The translations under genes were made by a program, and so were the position numbers. Source: CAVYUC01 sp963771595 (lineage in GTDB: Bacteria; Bacteroidota; Bacteroidia; Bacteroidales; Prolixibacteraceae). From it: 64,000 nucleotides of DNA. This document shows positions 43,785 through 53,080 of this stretch, one piece after another. Position 1 is the stretch's first letter, and each line of letters starts with the position of its first letter. The DNA lies in NCBI GenBank assembly GCA_963771595.1, contig CAVYUC010000020.1, positions 1 to 64,000 of the forward strand. The letters run 5' to 3'. The notes under the pieces were generated by a model. It saw nothing but the letters and a program-made list of their open reading frames with translations. It was not told where the DNA came from and ran no database searches.

Positions 43785-45356
43785 ATGAAAAAAATTCAAT
43801 ATTATCTGATTCTGTTCAGCGTACTGATTAGTTTTTCGGGATGCGATGAATATCTTGGTGATAACCGCGATCCGGATGGTGTTGACCAGGTGCCGGTAAA
43901 TGAAATTATGCCGGTGGTGCTTTTTTATACTGCGCTGGAAAATTACGATCACAGTGAATACGGAACCTACCTCGCTCAAAGTTTAACAACCGCCGGAAAA
44001 AGCCAGACCGGGTCACATGCCTACCGCAGTGGATGGGAATTTTTGGGAATGAACCGTCATCCGCAATGGCGCCGCCATTTTTACGATGTGGGCACAAACA
44101 GCAAAGAACTGCTCCGATTTGCAGAAGAAGAAAATTCAATGAATTATGTGGCACTTACAAGGTTGCTCCGGCTGCTCTCTGTGCAGCAAACAACTGATGT
44201 GTTTGGACCAATGCCGTTAACTGATGCTTATCAATCCTCCTCACCAAAATACGATTCGCAGGAAAGTATTTATGAATGGATGAAAACAGAAGCCGACAAT
44301 CTTTTGCAACTGTTTAACAGCCCGGAAGTGACGCAGGAAACAAATCGTCCGATGGGAATTAATGTAGACCGGGTATTTGCAGGAGATATGAGCAAATGGA
44401 AGCAGGTTTTGCTGGCGGTAAAAGCCCGCATTTTATTGCGCGACTTACCCAACCTTAACCGCGGAAATGCACCTGCTGTTTTGGCCGCTGCAGAACAAGC
44501 GCTTTCCGGATGGACAGATCCAAAGTATAAATTTGATGGCGGTTCGAGTGTAGAAAAAAATAACATGTGGGGCAAAAACAACAAGCCCGTTAATTCATGG
44601 GAAAGCCGCTCCAACGATCTTTTATCTGCCATTCCCACAAAATATCTCGTGGAGAATATGATGGGCTACAACCCGGAAACCGACACATTTACCGATCCCC
44701 GGTTGCCTTACATTATGCAAGCCCGCCCCGATGATAAAGGCGTGGTAAAATACCGTTACCTCGAAAGCAATTCGGGAATGCCGCCAACAAATAATATCGA
44801 ATGGTATCCTGATTTGTATGCTTCGGTTCTTACAACCGATACTTCAACCATTACATTCATAACCCGCGAAGAGCTGCATTTTATCGCTGCTGAAGCGGCT
44901 TATTGGGCAGGTGATAAAAATACAGCAGCCGAACATCTGCGCCAGGGAATTGAATCGCACATGCACCGGATGCAGGTTCCGCAGGAACAAATTGATGCTT
45001 ACTTAAACAACCCTGAACTTGTTCCCGGCTCATCCAATATTACCATTAGTGATATAATGACTGAAAAATACAAAGCCATGTATCTGCAGGTAGAACAGTG
45101 GAACGACCTGCGCCGGTACGGTTACAGCAACGATTTGAACGACATCCGATACGACAATACGGTTGTTTATCCGGGATTGCGGCGCCCACACAACCTTTAC
45201 GAAGCTTACTGGGCTGATGAAAACCAGTGGATTCAGCGTATTAATTATGATCCGGAAACTGAAGAAAAATACAACCGCGAAGAACTGATTCGTCTGGATG
45301 CATTCAGAAATCCGGAATGGCTGAAAAAACCTATGATTTGGGCACCACAAAACTAA
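43785..45356 (+). CDS. SusD/RagB-like surface glycan-binding lipoprotein
   Basis: A 523-residue lipoprotein (SFSGC lipobox). The start is at 43785, 13 bp after the SusC stop. SusD-type features include NYVALTRLLRLLSVQQTTDVFGPMPLTDAYQ, the GDMSKWKQVLLAVKARILLR helical region and LRRYGYSNDLNDIRYDN near the end. The overall layout matches the divergent SusD_RagB/SusD-like-2 subfamily. It caps the SusC barrel and binds the imported glycan. It is in an operon with SusC and the following lipoprotein. Confidence 0.9.
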   Translation: MKKIQYYLILFSVLISFSGCDEYLGDNRDPDGVDQVPVNEIMPVVLFYTALENYDHSEYGTYLAQSLTTAGKSQTGSHAYRSGWEFLGMNRHPQWRRHFYDVGTNSKELLRFAEEENSMNYVALTRLLRLLSVQQTTDVFGPMPLTDAYQSSSPKYDSQESIYEWMKTEADNLLQLFNSPEVTQETNRPMGINVDRVFAGDMSKWKQVLLAVKARILLRDLPNLNRGNAPAVLAAAEQALSGWTDPKYKFDGGSSVEKNNMWGKNNKPVNSWESRSNDLLSAIPTKYLVENMMGYNPETDTFTDPRLPYIMQARPDDKGVVKYRYLESNSGMPPTNNIEWYPDLYASVLTTDTSTITFITREELHFIAAEAAYWAGDKNTAAEHLRQGIESHMHRMQVPQEQIDAYLNNPELVPGSSNITISDIMTEKYKAMYLQVEQWNDLRRYGYSNDLNDIRYDNTVVYPGLRRPHNLYEAYWADENQWIQRINYDPETEEKYNREELIRLDAFRNPEWLKKPMIWAPQN

Positions 45357-45374
45357 TCCTGAAAGGAGATGAAA

Positions 45375-46235
45375 ATGAATATATTACTCTTAAGAATGAA
45401 ACAATTTAATTTCGGAAAGTTATTTAAACCGTTTGCCTGGTTATTTGCAGCAACTGCAGTTTTTGTTGCCTGTGAAATTAACAATCCGGTTGCTGACTTG
45501 TCCGATCCGGGTTATATTGCTGCAAATGTGTACTGGGACGTGCCGGTGGCAAACGTTAAAGCCGGGAACAATGTTGAATTTTATGCCGAATACTGGTCGG
45601 TTGATGGTGAAATCAATTACCTGGGCGTGTGGTACGATATTCAGAAAACGCAAAAGTACATCCTCACCAATCCGGTTACCGGCTATTCATTTTCGCTCGA
45701 CTCTTCTGAGCTGTCGCGCGAATTGCTGGAGATAAAAACATTTACTCATTCCGAAGATAATTATGTACCCGAAAAAAAAGCATATGTTATTCAGGATCAG
45801 TTTCCTGTAAGTTATACTTTGGCTTCGCTGGAATATAAAAATCCAATAACTTTTAACGCGGATCAATTTAACCAACTCATTCCCGGTTATGTTAAGGAAC
45901 AATTCCTGAACAACCTTTTCCCGCAACTCGCTTATCCCGAATTAAAAACATTGCTGGTTACCGACAGGCAAATTGTGGAACCTCAGATTTTTGAAAGTTA
46001 TTTCGACAGCATATCCACCGGCGATGTTGTTTCCAGGATAATGAAAACAGAAGCAGGCGAAACATTACGTTCAGATTTAAACGATGTTCCGTTTAGCGCT
46101 TTAATCTACAACAAAAACAGGCAGTATTATGCCGTTGAGTTTACTCAGGGATATCAATTGGATGCCAGGTTCAGAGTAGTAAACGGCAACGGAGTTGAAA
46201 ATTTTTCGGATACAAAACAGATTACTGTTTTTTAG
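45375..46235 (+). CDS. Surface lipoprotein in SusE/F position
   Basis: A 286-residue lipoprotein with the lipobox FVACE. The ATG at 45375 follows an aaaggag ribosome-binding site at good distance, so it is preferred over the adjacent ATG at 45369; 45396 is another possibility. Early sequence NPVADLSDPGYIAANVYWDVPVANVKAGNNVEFYAEYWS suggests an Ig-like N-terminal domain, as in SusE/SusF-type glycan-binding proteins. The rest is not recognised. Position directly after SusD suggests binding of the same glycan. Confidence 0.7.
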   Translation: MNILLLRMKQFNFGKLFKPFAWLFAATAVFVACEINNPVADLSDPGYIAANVYWDVPVANVKAGNNVEFYAEYWSVDGEINYLGVWYDIQKTQKYILTNPVTGYSFSLDSSELSRELLEIKTFTHSEDNYVPEKKAYVIQDQFPVSYTLASLEYKNPITFNADQFNQLIPGYVKEQFLNNLFPQLAYPELKTLLVTDRQIVEPQIFESYFDSISTGDVVSRIMKTEAGETLRSDLNDVPFSALIYNKNRQYYAVEFTQGYQLDARFRVVNGNGVENFSDTKQITVF

Positions 46236-46261
46236 AACTATCACCTAAAAATGGACTTGAA

Positions 46262-47887
46262 ATGAAACGATTATTTTACATTATCATACCGGTTATTCTT
46301 GCAGGTTTTACTTTCTGGGCCTGTGATCAGGAAATCAAACCCGAATATTTTCCGACAGCAGATGTGGATTTCACCTACTCCTCCTCTTCTCTTCATTATG
46401 TAGTGGGCGAAGAAATTCAGTTTAAAAACCAGAGTGCCACCGGATCATCATGGGAATGGAATTTTGGCGACGGCACTTCGTCTGCCGAAGAAAATCCGGT
46501 TCATAAGTACACTGAACCGGGCACTTACACAGTCACACTTAAAATTGATGGTATTCAGGAAGTTAAAAAGAAAGTAATGATCAGCGACATTGTGCCTGTT
46601 GTTAATTATACGGCTTCAGCACCAACTATTGTATATAATCAAACGGAGGTTGCATTCAATGTACTTTTGGAAAATCCTGAAAATAAACCGGTCTCCTACA
46701 AATGGGATTTTCCGAAAGGAACAATGGGCGAAGGGATTGATGAAGAGGGAAACAGCACAATAGAGTCGCCGGTGGTTGTATTTGGAAGTATTGGCAGCCA
46801 GATTGTTTCGCTTACCATTACCATTGGCGACAAAAATCTTGCACCGGTAAATGTAAATGTTAAGGTAAATTATGACCAGCCGGCCAAAACACTTTACTAC
46901 GCCGTAAAAGGTGGAAACATTATGGCTAAAAAAATAATTGATGGAATTGATCCGAATTTAAACAATCCGTTCGATTTAGGTTATCGCTCCGGAAAACACC
47001 CGCTAACGCTGAAATTCAGCGGCGACTGGTTGTATGTTTTTGATGCCGGAACACGTTTTGCCTTTACGCCGGAACCAGACTATTTGACTGCCGGCGACGG
47101 TGAAATTTTCGTGGTTGCTTACGACGGCTCCCGCCGTGAATCGGTGCTGGAGAATTTTGGTGGCGATACATTCCTCGATTTCTACTATGGTTATGTTGAT
47201 GAAGAGCAGGACATGATTTACTGGACTGACCGCCGTGAAGGAATTTTCAGAACTCCAACCAATACCCGAAATAAAAAGTTTTCGCTGAGCGATTATGATT
47301 ATTATGTCCGGAATGCATGGCTGGGATATTATGGCGAAGGAATAGGCTGGGGAAATATTAACGGAACAATCACCCGTTACAACGGCCAGTGGTGGTGGGC
47401 AAAAAATACCACCGGGGCCGGAATTTTCCGTTTTACAGAAAGCGATATCCTTGGCCGCGACAAAGTAGATGGCGATCCGGTGCCTGCTGCCGGAAGCATT
47501 CTGAAAAATTACGGAATCCGTTCATTTGTAATCGATGAAGTCAATCAAAAAATATACTTTGCCGAGAGCCGCTATAAAATGATTCTGCAAAGCAACCTCG
47601 ATGGTTCAGAATTAAAAGTAATTGACAACTCACCTTTCGATGGAGAAGGTGGCGATACGGAAGCGCTTTTTGTAACCGGCATGGCAACCGACGGTGAATA
47701 TATATACTGGGCGTACCGCGGGCCACAACCTCCTGCGGGCATGGATCCCGAAGAATATTACCAGGCAAATCCTTTGCACCGTTCGGGTATTAAACGGGTA
47801 AAAGCAGGAGAAGAAAGTCCGGTGGTGGAATATTTCATTCCGGGAGTTGAAGCCTATGGAATTGCCATTGATCAAACGCTCAGATAG
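46262..47887 (+). CDS. PKD-domain lipoprotein with C-terminal propeller
   Basis: A 541-residue lipoprotein (FTFWAC lipobox, Cys21). Residues about 33-110 are a PKD domain (SSWEWNFGDGTSS and YTEPGTYTVTLKI), followed by a second Ig-like stretch (about 110-205). The C-terminal ~320 residues have repeated blade-like segments (MIYWTDRREGIFRTPT, KIYFAESRYKMILQSNLDG, YIYWAYRG, YGIAIDQTLR) of the YWTD/LDLR-B propeller kind. It probably acts as an extra surface glycan-binding protein of the SusCD operon. Enzymatic function is not visible. Confidence 0.78.
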   Translation: MKRLFYIIIPVILAGFTFWACDQEIKPEYFPTADVDFTYSSSSLHYVVGEEIQFKNQSATGSSWEWNFGDGTSSAEENPVHKYTEPGTYTVTLKIDGIQEVKKKVMISDIVPVVNYTASAPTIVYNQTEVAFNVLLENPENKPVSYKWDFPKGTMGEGIDEEGNSTIESPVVVFGSIGSQIVSLTITIGDKNLAPVNVNVKVNYDQPAKTLYYAVKGGNIMAKKIIDGIDPNLNNPFDLGYRSGKHPLTLKFSGDWLYVFDAGTRFAFTPEPDYLTAGDGEIFVVAYDGSRRESVLENFGGDTFLDFYYGYVDEEQDMIYWTDRREGIFRTPTNTRNKKFSLSDYDYYVRNAWLGYYGEGIGWGNINGTITRYNGQWWWAKNTTGAGIFRFTESDILGRDKVDGDPVPAAGSILKNYGIRSFVIDEVNQKIYFAESRYKMILQSNLDGSELKVIDNSPFDGEGGDTEALFVTGMATDGEYIYWAYRGPQPPAGMDPEEYYQANPLHRSGIKRVKAGEESPVVEYFIPGVEAYGIAIDQTLR

Positions 47888-47920
47888 TTTTTAATTCGTT
47901 CAATTTAAGAAGTATATCTG

Positions 47921-47954
47921 AAAAAACAGGGAATTAAAGATTTCCTGTTTTTTC
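47921..47954 (+). terminator. Hairpin/terminator after the PKD lipoprotein gene
   Basis: An aaaaaacaggga/tcctgtttttt inverted repeat ending in T, 34 bp after the stop at 47887. It may separate the SusCD operon from the following gene. Confidence 0.65.
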
Positions 47955-47980
47955 CATTTTTAACTGATAAACAAAAACAC

Positions 47981-50761
47981 ATGATTCGAAATTTTACTTT
48001 AATTCTTTTTTTGCTGTTTCTGATAGCTTCAAATACTCATGCGCAGGAACCGCCAAAACGCGAAATGCGGGCATCGTGGCTTACCACAGTTTGGGGGCTC
48101 GACTGGCCCACTACAAAAATTCCCGCAGGAGGCGGCGGAATTTACATTGACGCGCAAAAACAACAATTAACCCGTATTCTCGATTCAATGAAAGTAGCAG
48201 GAATGAACGCTGTTTTCTTCCAGGTTCGTTCTGAATGTGATGCCATGTACAAATCCAGCTACGAACCCTGGTCGGCCCATTTGGTTGAAACAAGAGGAAT
48301 GGATCCCGGTTATGACCCGTTGCAGTTTGCTGTGGAAGAATGCCATAAACGGGGTCTCGAACTGCATGCCTGGTTAAATCCGTATCGCTTCGAATCGGTG
48401 GCCGGAAAATATGCAGGTTTGCCCGGCGATTACCGGCAAACCCATCCGGAATGGGTACTCACCTACTCAGGAGACGGTTCCATTCTTGATCCCGGAAACC
48501 CAGGGGTAAGAGAAAGAATTTCAGATATTGTGAAGGAGATTATATTGAATTATGATGTGGACGGCGTGGTATTCGACGACTATTTTTATGCCTACGGCGG
48601 AACACCGGCTTCGCTCGACCAGTATTCGCAGGATAAATGGAAACCAAAATCAATGGATTTGGACGACTGGCGACGCCAAAATGTGAATCAGATGATTGCC
48701 GATGTTTATAAAACTATTCAGGATAATGAATCCTGGGTAACTTTTGGAGTTTCGCCTTTTGGAATCTGGACAGTTGATCCACAGGTAGCTGCGTCCAATG
48801 GATTAAAATTGCCAACGGGAATTACAGGAATGGATGCCTACAAATCAATTTACTGCGATCCGGTTGCCTGGTTAAGCGAAGGAACAGTGGATTATGTTTC
48901 GCCGCAAATTTACTGGCCAACAACAAGTGTGGGGCAGGATTACAAAAAGCTTGCACCCTGGTGGTCGGACGTGGTAAACAAATACAACCGTCATCTTTAT
49001 GTCAGCCATTCGCTTTCAAACCTTGATGTTTCCGATTATCCGCCACCGATTGCTTTAAAATCGGCATCGGCAATTTTGCTGGCCGAAGAACTGGGCGGGA
49101 TGTCGATGGTAGAATATTTTGCACAGCTCAGCATAAACAAATCCTTTGCCGGATATGATCCGTCAGAATTTGGACTTCAGATTCAATGGAATCGGGAATC
49201 GAACAAAAACCAGGCTCCGGGAAGTGTCTTTTTCAGGGCTTCCATGTTCTTTATAAAAGGATTCATTAATTATCTCCGCTCCAACGAATATGCAACACTG
49301 GCATTGCCTCCGGTAAAATCCTGGAATAAGTTTGAGAATCACAATTTACCCGAAAATCTGAGAATTGAAGACAATCAATTGCTTTGGGACATGCAGGAAG
49401 ACAGCATTCGGTTTGTGGTTTATGCCATCCCTGAAGGAATGCAGAATCAGTCCGGAACTTTTCGCAATCCCAATTATCTTTTGGGAATGTCGTATTCTGC
49501 ACATTTTGATTTGACTAATTTTCAGGATAAGCTGAACGGTTTTCGTTTTGCGGTTTCAGTTTTTGACCGGAACGGGAATGAATTTCCTCCTGTTATTATG
49601 GGTGAAGAACTTACGGAAAATCAGCCCGCAAATTTAGTTTCGCCACTAAATTCTGAGTCTGTTTACCCCGGGTTTAATTTTAAATGGGAAGAAGTTCCGG
49701 ATGCTGATCATTACATTCTTGAAGTAGCAAGAGATACAACGTTTACCATCGCTGTCAGCCGGCTGCATTTAACCGAAACACTTTTCCCTTCGGTGGGCTT
49801 TAATCTGGCAAATGATTCGGTTTATTTCTGGCGGATATTAGCACGCAAAGCCAATGCAAATGATGCTGTTTCGCAAACGGGCAGTTTTAAAATGCTGCCG
49901 TTGCCGCGGCCACAAATTATTTATCCGGCAAATGAAACTGTAGATGTGGAGGTTTTGCCTAAAATTCAATGGGAACCTTTTGATGAAGGGTTTAATTTCA
50001 GAATGCAGATTTCTGCAAACATCCTTTTTTCGGGAATTGTGCTGGATACCACTTCAATAGAAGGAAATTTTTTTACATTACCGGCCGGAACAATTTTTCC
50101 GTTTTCAACTTACTATCTCCGTTTACAGGCAGTGAATGCTGATTCAACCACATTGTGGTCCGAAGTGGTGCGGTTTTCAACGGTAGAAACGCCGCCGTAC
50201 ATTCCGGTTATTATTTCACCGGCAGAAGGAGAAACAGTTACCGGACCGGGCGCAACATTGACAGTTGAGACCGATCCGCTTGCAAAAAGTTTTACTTTTC
50301 AGCTTTCCAACTCCAGCTCTTTTCCATGGAACAGCCGCATTCAGCAAACTGTGGATGCGCCAGAAAATACCATTGTTTTTGATAATCTGACAGAAGGAAC
50401 ATGGTACGCAAAAGCACGGGCTAATTACGGCACCTCATCTTACACCGACTGGTCTGAAGTGGTTTCATTTTCATTTTTAACAACATCCACCGAAAATATT
50501 CCGGACGCTGTTTTCAAACTGATTGTTCCAACGGTTATCACCAATGAACTTGTTTATATTCGGTATGTTTTGCCCGATGCATCCAAAATTCAGGTAATTA
50601 TTACTGATTTGGCAGGAAGAAAAATTCAGCTTTCACAAAAATCGTTTAAACAGAAAGGCGAACATACATTATCCTTTTCAGGGGCCGAAATCCCCAGGGG
50701 CCTCTACTTGCTGACCTTTGAATCAAAATTTGGCAGAAAAACAGTAAAACTGGTTAAATAA
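47981..50761 (+). CDS. GH10-like (GHL10/YngK-type) hydrolase with Fn3-like repeats and T9SS domain
   Basis: A 926-residue secreted protein. After the signal peptide (about 1-22), residues 25-385 form the GHL10 domain (PF02638-like): REMRASWLTTVWGLDWPT, FFQVRSECDAMYKSSYEPWS, ELHAWLNPYRFES, DGVVFDDYFYAYGG and FGVSPFGIW. Several Ig/Fn3-like repeats follow (about 540-830, WEEVPDADHYILEVARD), and the C-terminal ~75 residues form a T9SS-type tail (GRKIQLSQKSF, RGLYLLTF, KTVKLVK). GHL10 proteins are predicted glycoside hydrolases; substrate unknown. Location in the pectin region suggests a carbohydrate substrate. Confidence 0.85.
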   Translation: MIRNFTLILFLLFLIASNTHAQEPPKREMRASWLTTVWGLDWPTTKIPAGGGGIYIDAQKQQLTRILDSMKVAGMNAVFFQVRSECDAMYKSSYEPWSAHLVETRGMDPGYDPLQFAVEECHKRGLELHAWLNPYRFESVAGKYAGLPGDYRQTHPEWVLTYSGDGSILDPGNPGVRERISDIVKEIILNYDVDGVVFDDYFYAYGGTPASLDQYSQDKWKPKSMDLDDWRRQNVNQMIADVYKTIQDNESWVTFGVSPFGIWTVDPQVAASNGLKLPTGITGMDAYKSIYCDPVAWLSEGTVDYVSPQIYWPTTSVGQDYKKLAPWWSDVVNKYNRHLYVSHSLSNLDVSDYPPPIALKSASAILLAEELGGMSMVEYFAQLSINKSFAGYDPSEFGLQIQWNRESNKNQAPGSVFFRASMFFIKGFINYLRSNEYATLALPPVKSWNKFENHNLPENLRIEDNQLLWDMQEDSIRFVVYAIPEGMQNQSGTFRNPNYLLGMSYSAHFDLTNFQDKLNGFRFAVSVFDRNGNEFPPVIMGEELTENQPANLVSPLNSESVYPGFNFKWEEVPDADHYILEVARDTTFTIAVSRLHLTETLFPSVGFNLANDSVYFWRILARKANANDAVSQTGSFKMLPLPRPQIIYPANETVDVEVLPKIQWEPFDEGFNFRMQISANILFSGIVLDTTSIEGNFFTLPAGTIFPFSTYYLRLQAVNADSTTLWSEVVRFSTVETPPYIPVIISPAEGETVTGPGATLTVETDPLAKSFTFQLSNSSSFPWNSRIQQTVDAPENTIVFDNLTEGTWYAKARANYGTSSYTDWSEVVSFSFLTTSTENIPDAVFKLIVPTVITNELVYIRYVLPDASKIQVIITDLAGRKIQLSQKSFKQKGEHTLSFSGAEIPRGLYLLTFESKFGRKTVKLVK

Positions 50762-51157
50762 CATTTTTTTTATCCCGAAAATAAAACAGCAAAAATTCAT
50801 TCATGTTTTTGCTGTTTTGTTTTTCCGACTACCTGCAGTCAGTATCAGGTTAATTCGCATTCCGTCAAATAAATTTCCTCATGCCGGTAGTTTATTATCT
50901 GTTTGTTAATCAGGCAACACACTAATAATCATTTGGTCTGAACCTGATCAAATTTACTGGTCAACAAAATTAAAAATTATGATAAAAGTCAATAGCTGTA
51001 TTATTAAAATCCGGTACCTTAAGAACTTTAAAAGATTAACACGATTTTACGTTCGAATTACTGTTAAAAAGTAAACAAAATAGAGCAGTTTTTTGTAAAT
51101 TGTATTCCGTGTTAACACAAAAACAACTTTTTAAATGTCAAACTAAAATTTATTATC
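50762..51157. other. Intergenic region before the DUF4623-like gene
   Basis: About 395 bp holding the terminator of the GH10-like gene (50783-50825) and an A+T-rich leader of the next gene. No ORF with family resemblance and no exact TAnnTTTG match was seen. Confidence 0.5.
50783..50825 (+). terminator. Rho-independent terminator after the GH10-like gene
   Basis: A long aaaacagcaaaaa/tttttgctgtttt stem followed by gttttt, about 22 bp after the stop at 50761. Confidence 0.85.
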
Positions 51158-53011
51158 ATGAGAAAATTTACTTTGTTTTTTATTTTTTTAGTTATTGGTG
51201 CATTCGCATTTGCCCAACAACCAGTAGTAACACCCGTTTGGGATATATCGGTGAATGGCACTGCTGACTGGAGTACAGGTATACCCATAGGAGGAGAAGT
51301 ACCTTCATGGATGGGAGGCACAACAGAACGCGGAATGGCGTTATACGACGGCAATCTGTATGTAGTTTCAAGAAAAACAAATCCACCTGTGCTGCAGGTA
51401 CTTGATGCTACCAACGGAGAACTTGTAAATACAATAGAAATTGATACTTTGGTAGCAGTTGGAGGTACATTTGCCGTTAACGATATTGCTATCACCCCAT
51501 CCGGGAAAATTCTTCTTGCCAACCTGGCAACGAACACGCACACACAACCTTTCAAGGTTTATGTAATGGAAGAAAATGAACAGGGAGGTTACGATATGTC
51601 AACATTGCTTTCATGGCATTCGCAGGATTCTATTGACGGAGTTGAACAACCCACCAACCGTTTGGGCGATGGATTTGCTTTTTATGGTGATGTAACTGCC
51701 GAAGATGATGGTTACATTCTTGTGGGAGATGCCAATTCGGCTGCCCTTGAACCCATCGTTTACCGCTGGAATGTGCAGGCTGGTGTAGTAACCGATACCG
51801 TTCCGCAAAAAATAGTTTTGCAGGAAGTATATCCGGCACCGGTCGAACCAGCATTGCCAAAACTGGGAATAACTCCGCGCTTGTTTCCAATCAGCAATGA
51901 TATGTTCTGGGCCGACGGACATTCTACCTATCCGGCACTTTACAACATGGATGGTGAATTATTGACGACTTTCAATGGTGAAGTTGCACCGGTTTCAACC
52001 GGAATTTCAGGAGTAAATTTCTTTACTTTTAAAGGCAACGATTATATTCTTACTCCGGCAACAAACCACGCTCCACCGGCATATGCGCCGGCTGCAGCAT
52101 TCGAGCTTTTCCAGATACCTGCCGGTGGTGCCGAAGTGGCTGATTCCATTGCAATTTTTCCGGAACATGGTTTGGGAGGCAATACAAATGCATCTTATGC
52201 AGCGCCATTGGCTGTTGATGTTCAGGACAACCAAGTTATGCTGTACATTATGTCGCCAAACAACGGAGTTGCCGCATATAAACTTACCATGGCCGAAGAT
52301 ACAACCGAAGGAGTCTGGAATATCAGCGGCAGCAGCTTTAATGCACTGGGCACAGTAGATGCCGATACTACAATCAGGGGGCTGACAATTTATGCCCATA
52401 GCGAAAAAACAGTTGTAATTGATGAAAATGGCAAAACACTGGAAGGAATGGATTTTACACACCGCCTGAAATTAGGTGGCGGCGGCGATATCGATGAAAA
52501 TGGAATGCCACTGGGCCGCGTTCTTGCTTTTGATGTGGAAGGAAATGCCACCATTACAGTAATGGCAATGTCATCAAGCAGCAGCGAAAACCGTGAACTT
52601 TATATTGCAGCAGAACATCCCGATTCTGTTTTCGCAACTTTCCCGGCACTGGGATCGGAAATTTCAAAAGGAGTTTACAATTACACCGGCCCGGCAACCA
52701 CCATTTACATGTATTCACCAAGCAGCGGTGTCAACATTTATTATCTGAAAGTTGAATCGGCTACCGGAATTACACCTGTTGTTGAACGGCAGAATATCAG
52801 GGTTTATCCGAATCCGGCAACTGATAAAGTTTACATCAGCGTAAATGAACCTACACAGATAGCTATTTACAACCTGAGCGGAAGCATGGTTTTATCCCGT
52901 TTGGTTCAGTCTGAAAGTGATTATATAAATGTAAGTGATATGCAACCCGGAATGTATATTGTTAAGTCGCAGTTTAAAAACGGGTTCACACAAAAACTGA
53001 TTGTAAGATAA
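51158..53011 (+). CDS. Secreted propeller-like protein (DUF4623-like) with T9SS domain
   Basis: A 617-residue protein with a signal peptide (MRKFTLFFIFLVIGAFAFA). The main part (about 25-520) repeats blade-like segments (MALYDGNLYVVSRK, VNDIAITPSGKILLANLA, YILTPATNHAPPAY) and looks like a beta propeller of the DUF4623 kind (recalled, low certainty). The last ~85 residues are a T9SS type A sorting domain (RVYPNPATDKVYIS, GMYIVKSQFKNG, KLIVR). It probably acts outside the cell. It is the last plus-strand gene of the pectin arm and converges with GH28 on a shared terminator. Confidence 0.75.
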   Translation: MRKFTLFFIFLVIGAFAFAQQPVVTPVWDISVNGTADWSTGIPIGGEVPSWMGGTTERGMALYDGNLYVVSRKTNPPVLQVLDATNGELVNTIEIDTLVAVGGTFAVNDIAITPSGKILLANLATNTHTQPFKVYVMEENEQGGYDMSTLLSWHSQDSIDGVEQPTNRLGDGFAFYGDVTAEDDGYILVGDANSAALEPIVYRWNVQAGVVTDTVPQKIVLQEVYPAPVEPALPKLGITPRLFPISNDMFWADGHSTYPALYNMDGELLTTFNGEVAPVSTGISGVNFFTFKGNDYILTPATNHAPPAYAPAAAFELFQIPAGGAEVADSIAIFPEHGLGGNTNASYAAPLAVDVQDNQVMLYIMSPNNGVAAYKLTMAEDTTEGVWNISGSSFNALGTVDADTTIRGLTIYAHSEKTVVIDENGKTLEGMDFTHRLKLGGGGDIDENGMPLGRVLAFDVEGNATITVMAMSSSSSENRELYIAAEHPDSVFATFPALGSEISKGVYNYTGPATTIYMYSPSSGVNIYYLKVESATGITPVVERQNIRVYPNPATDKVYISVNEPTQIAIYNLSGSMVLSRLVQSESDYINVSDMQPGMYIVKSQFKNGFTQKLIVR

Positions 53012-53024
53012 TCAGATGCACAAT

Positions 53025-53061
53025 AAAAAAAGAACCGATTCGGCAACGGATCGGTTTTTTT
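53025..53061. terminator. Bidirectional terminator between convergent genes
   Basis: A stem aaccgatt-cgg/ccg-atcggtt type hairpin, with an A run on the left and a T run on the right, can serve both the plus-strand gene ending at 53011 and the minus-strand gene ending at 53081. Confidence 0.8.
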
Positions 53062-53080
53062 ATGCTTCATTTTCAGCTGG

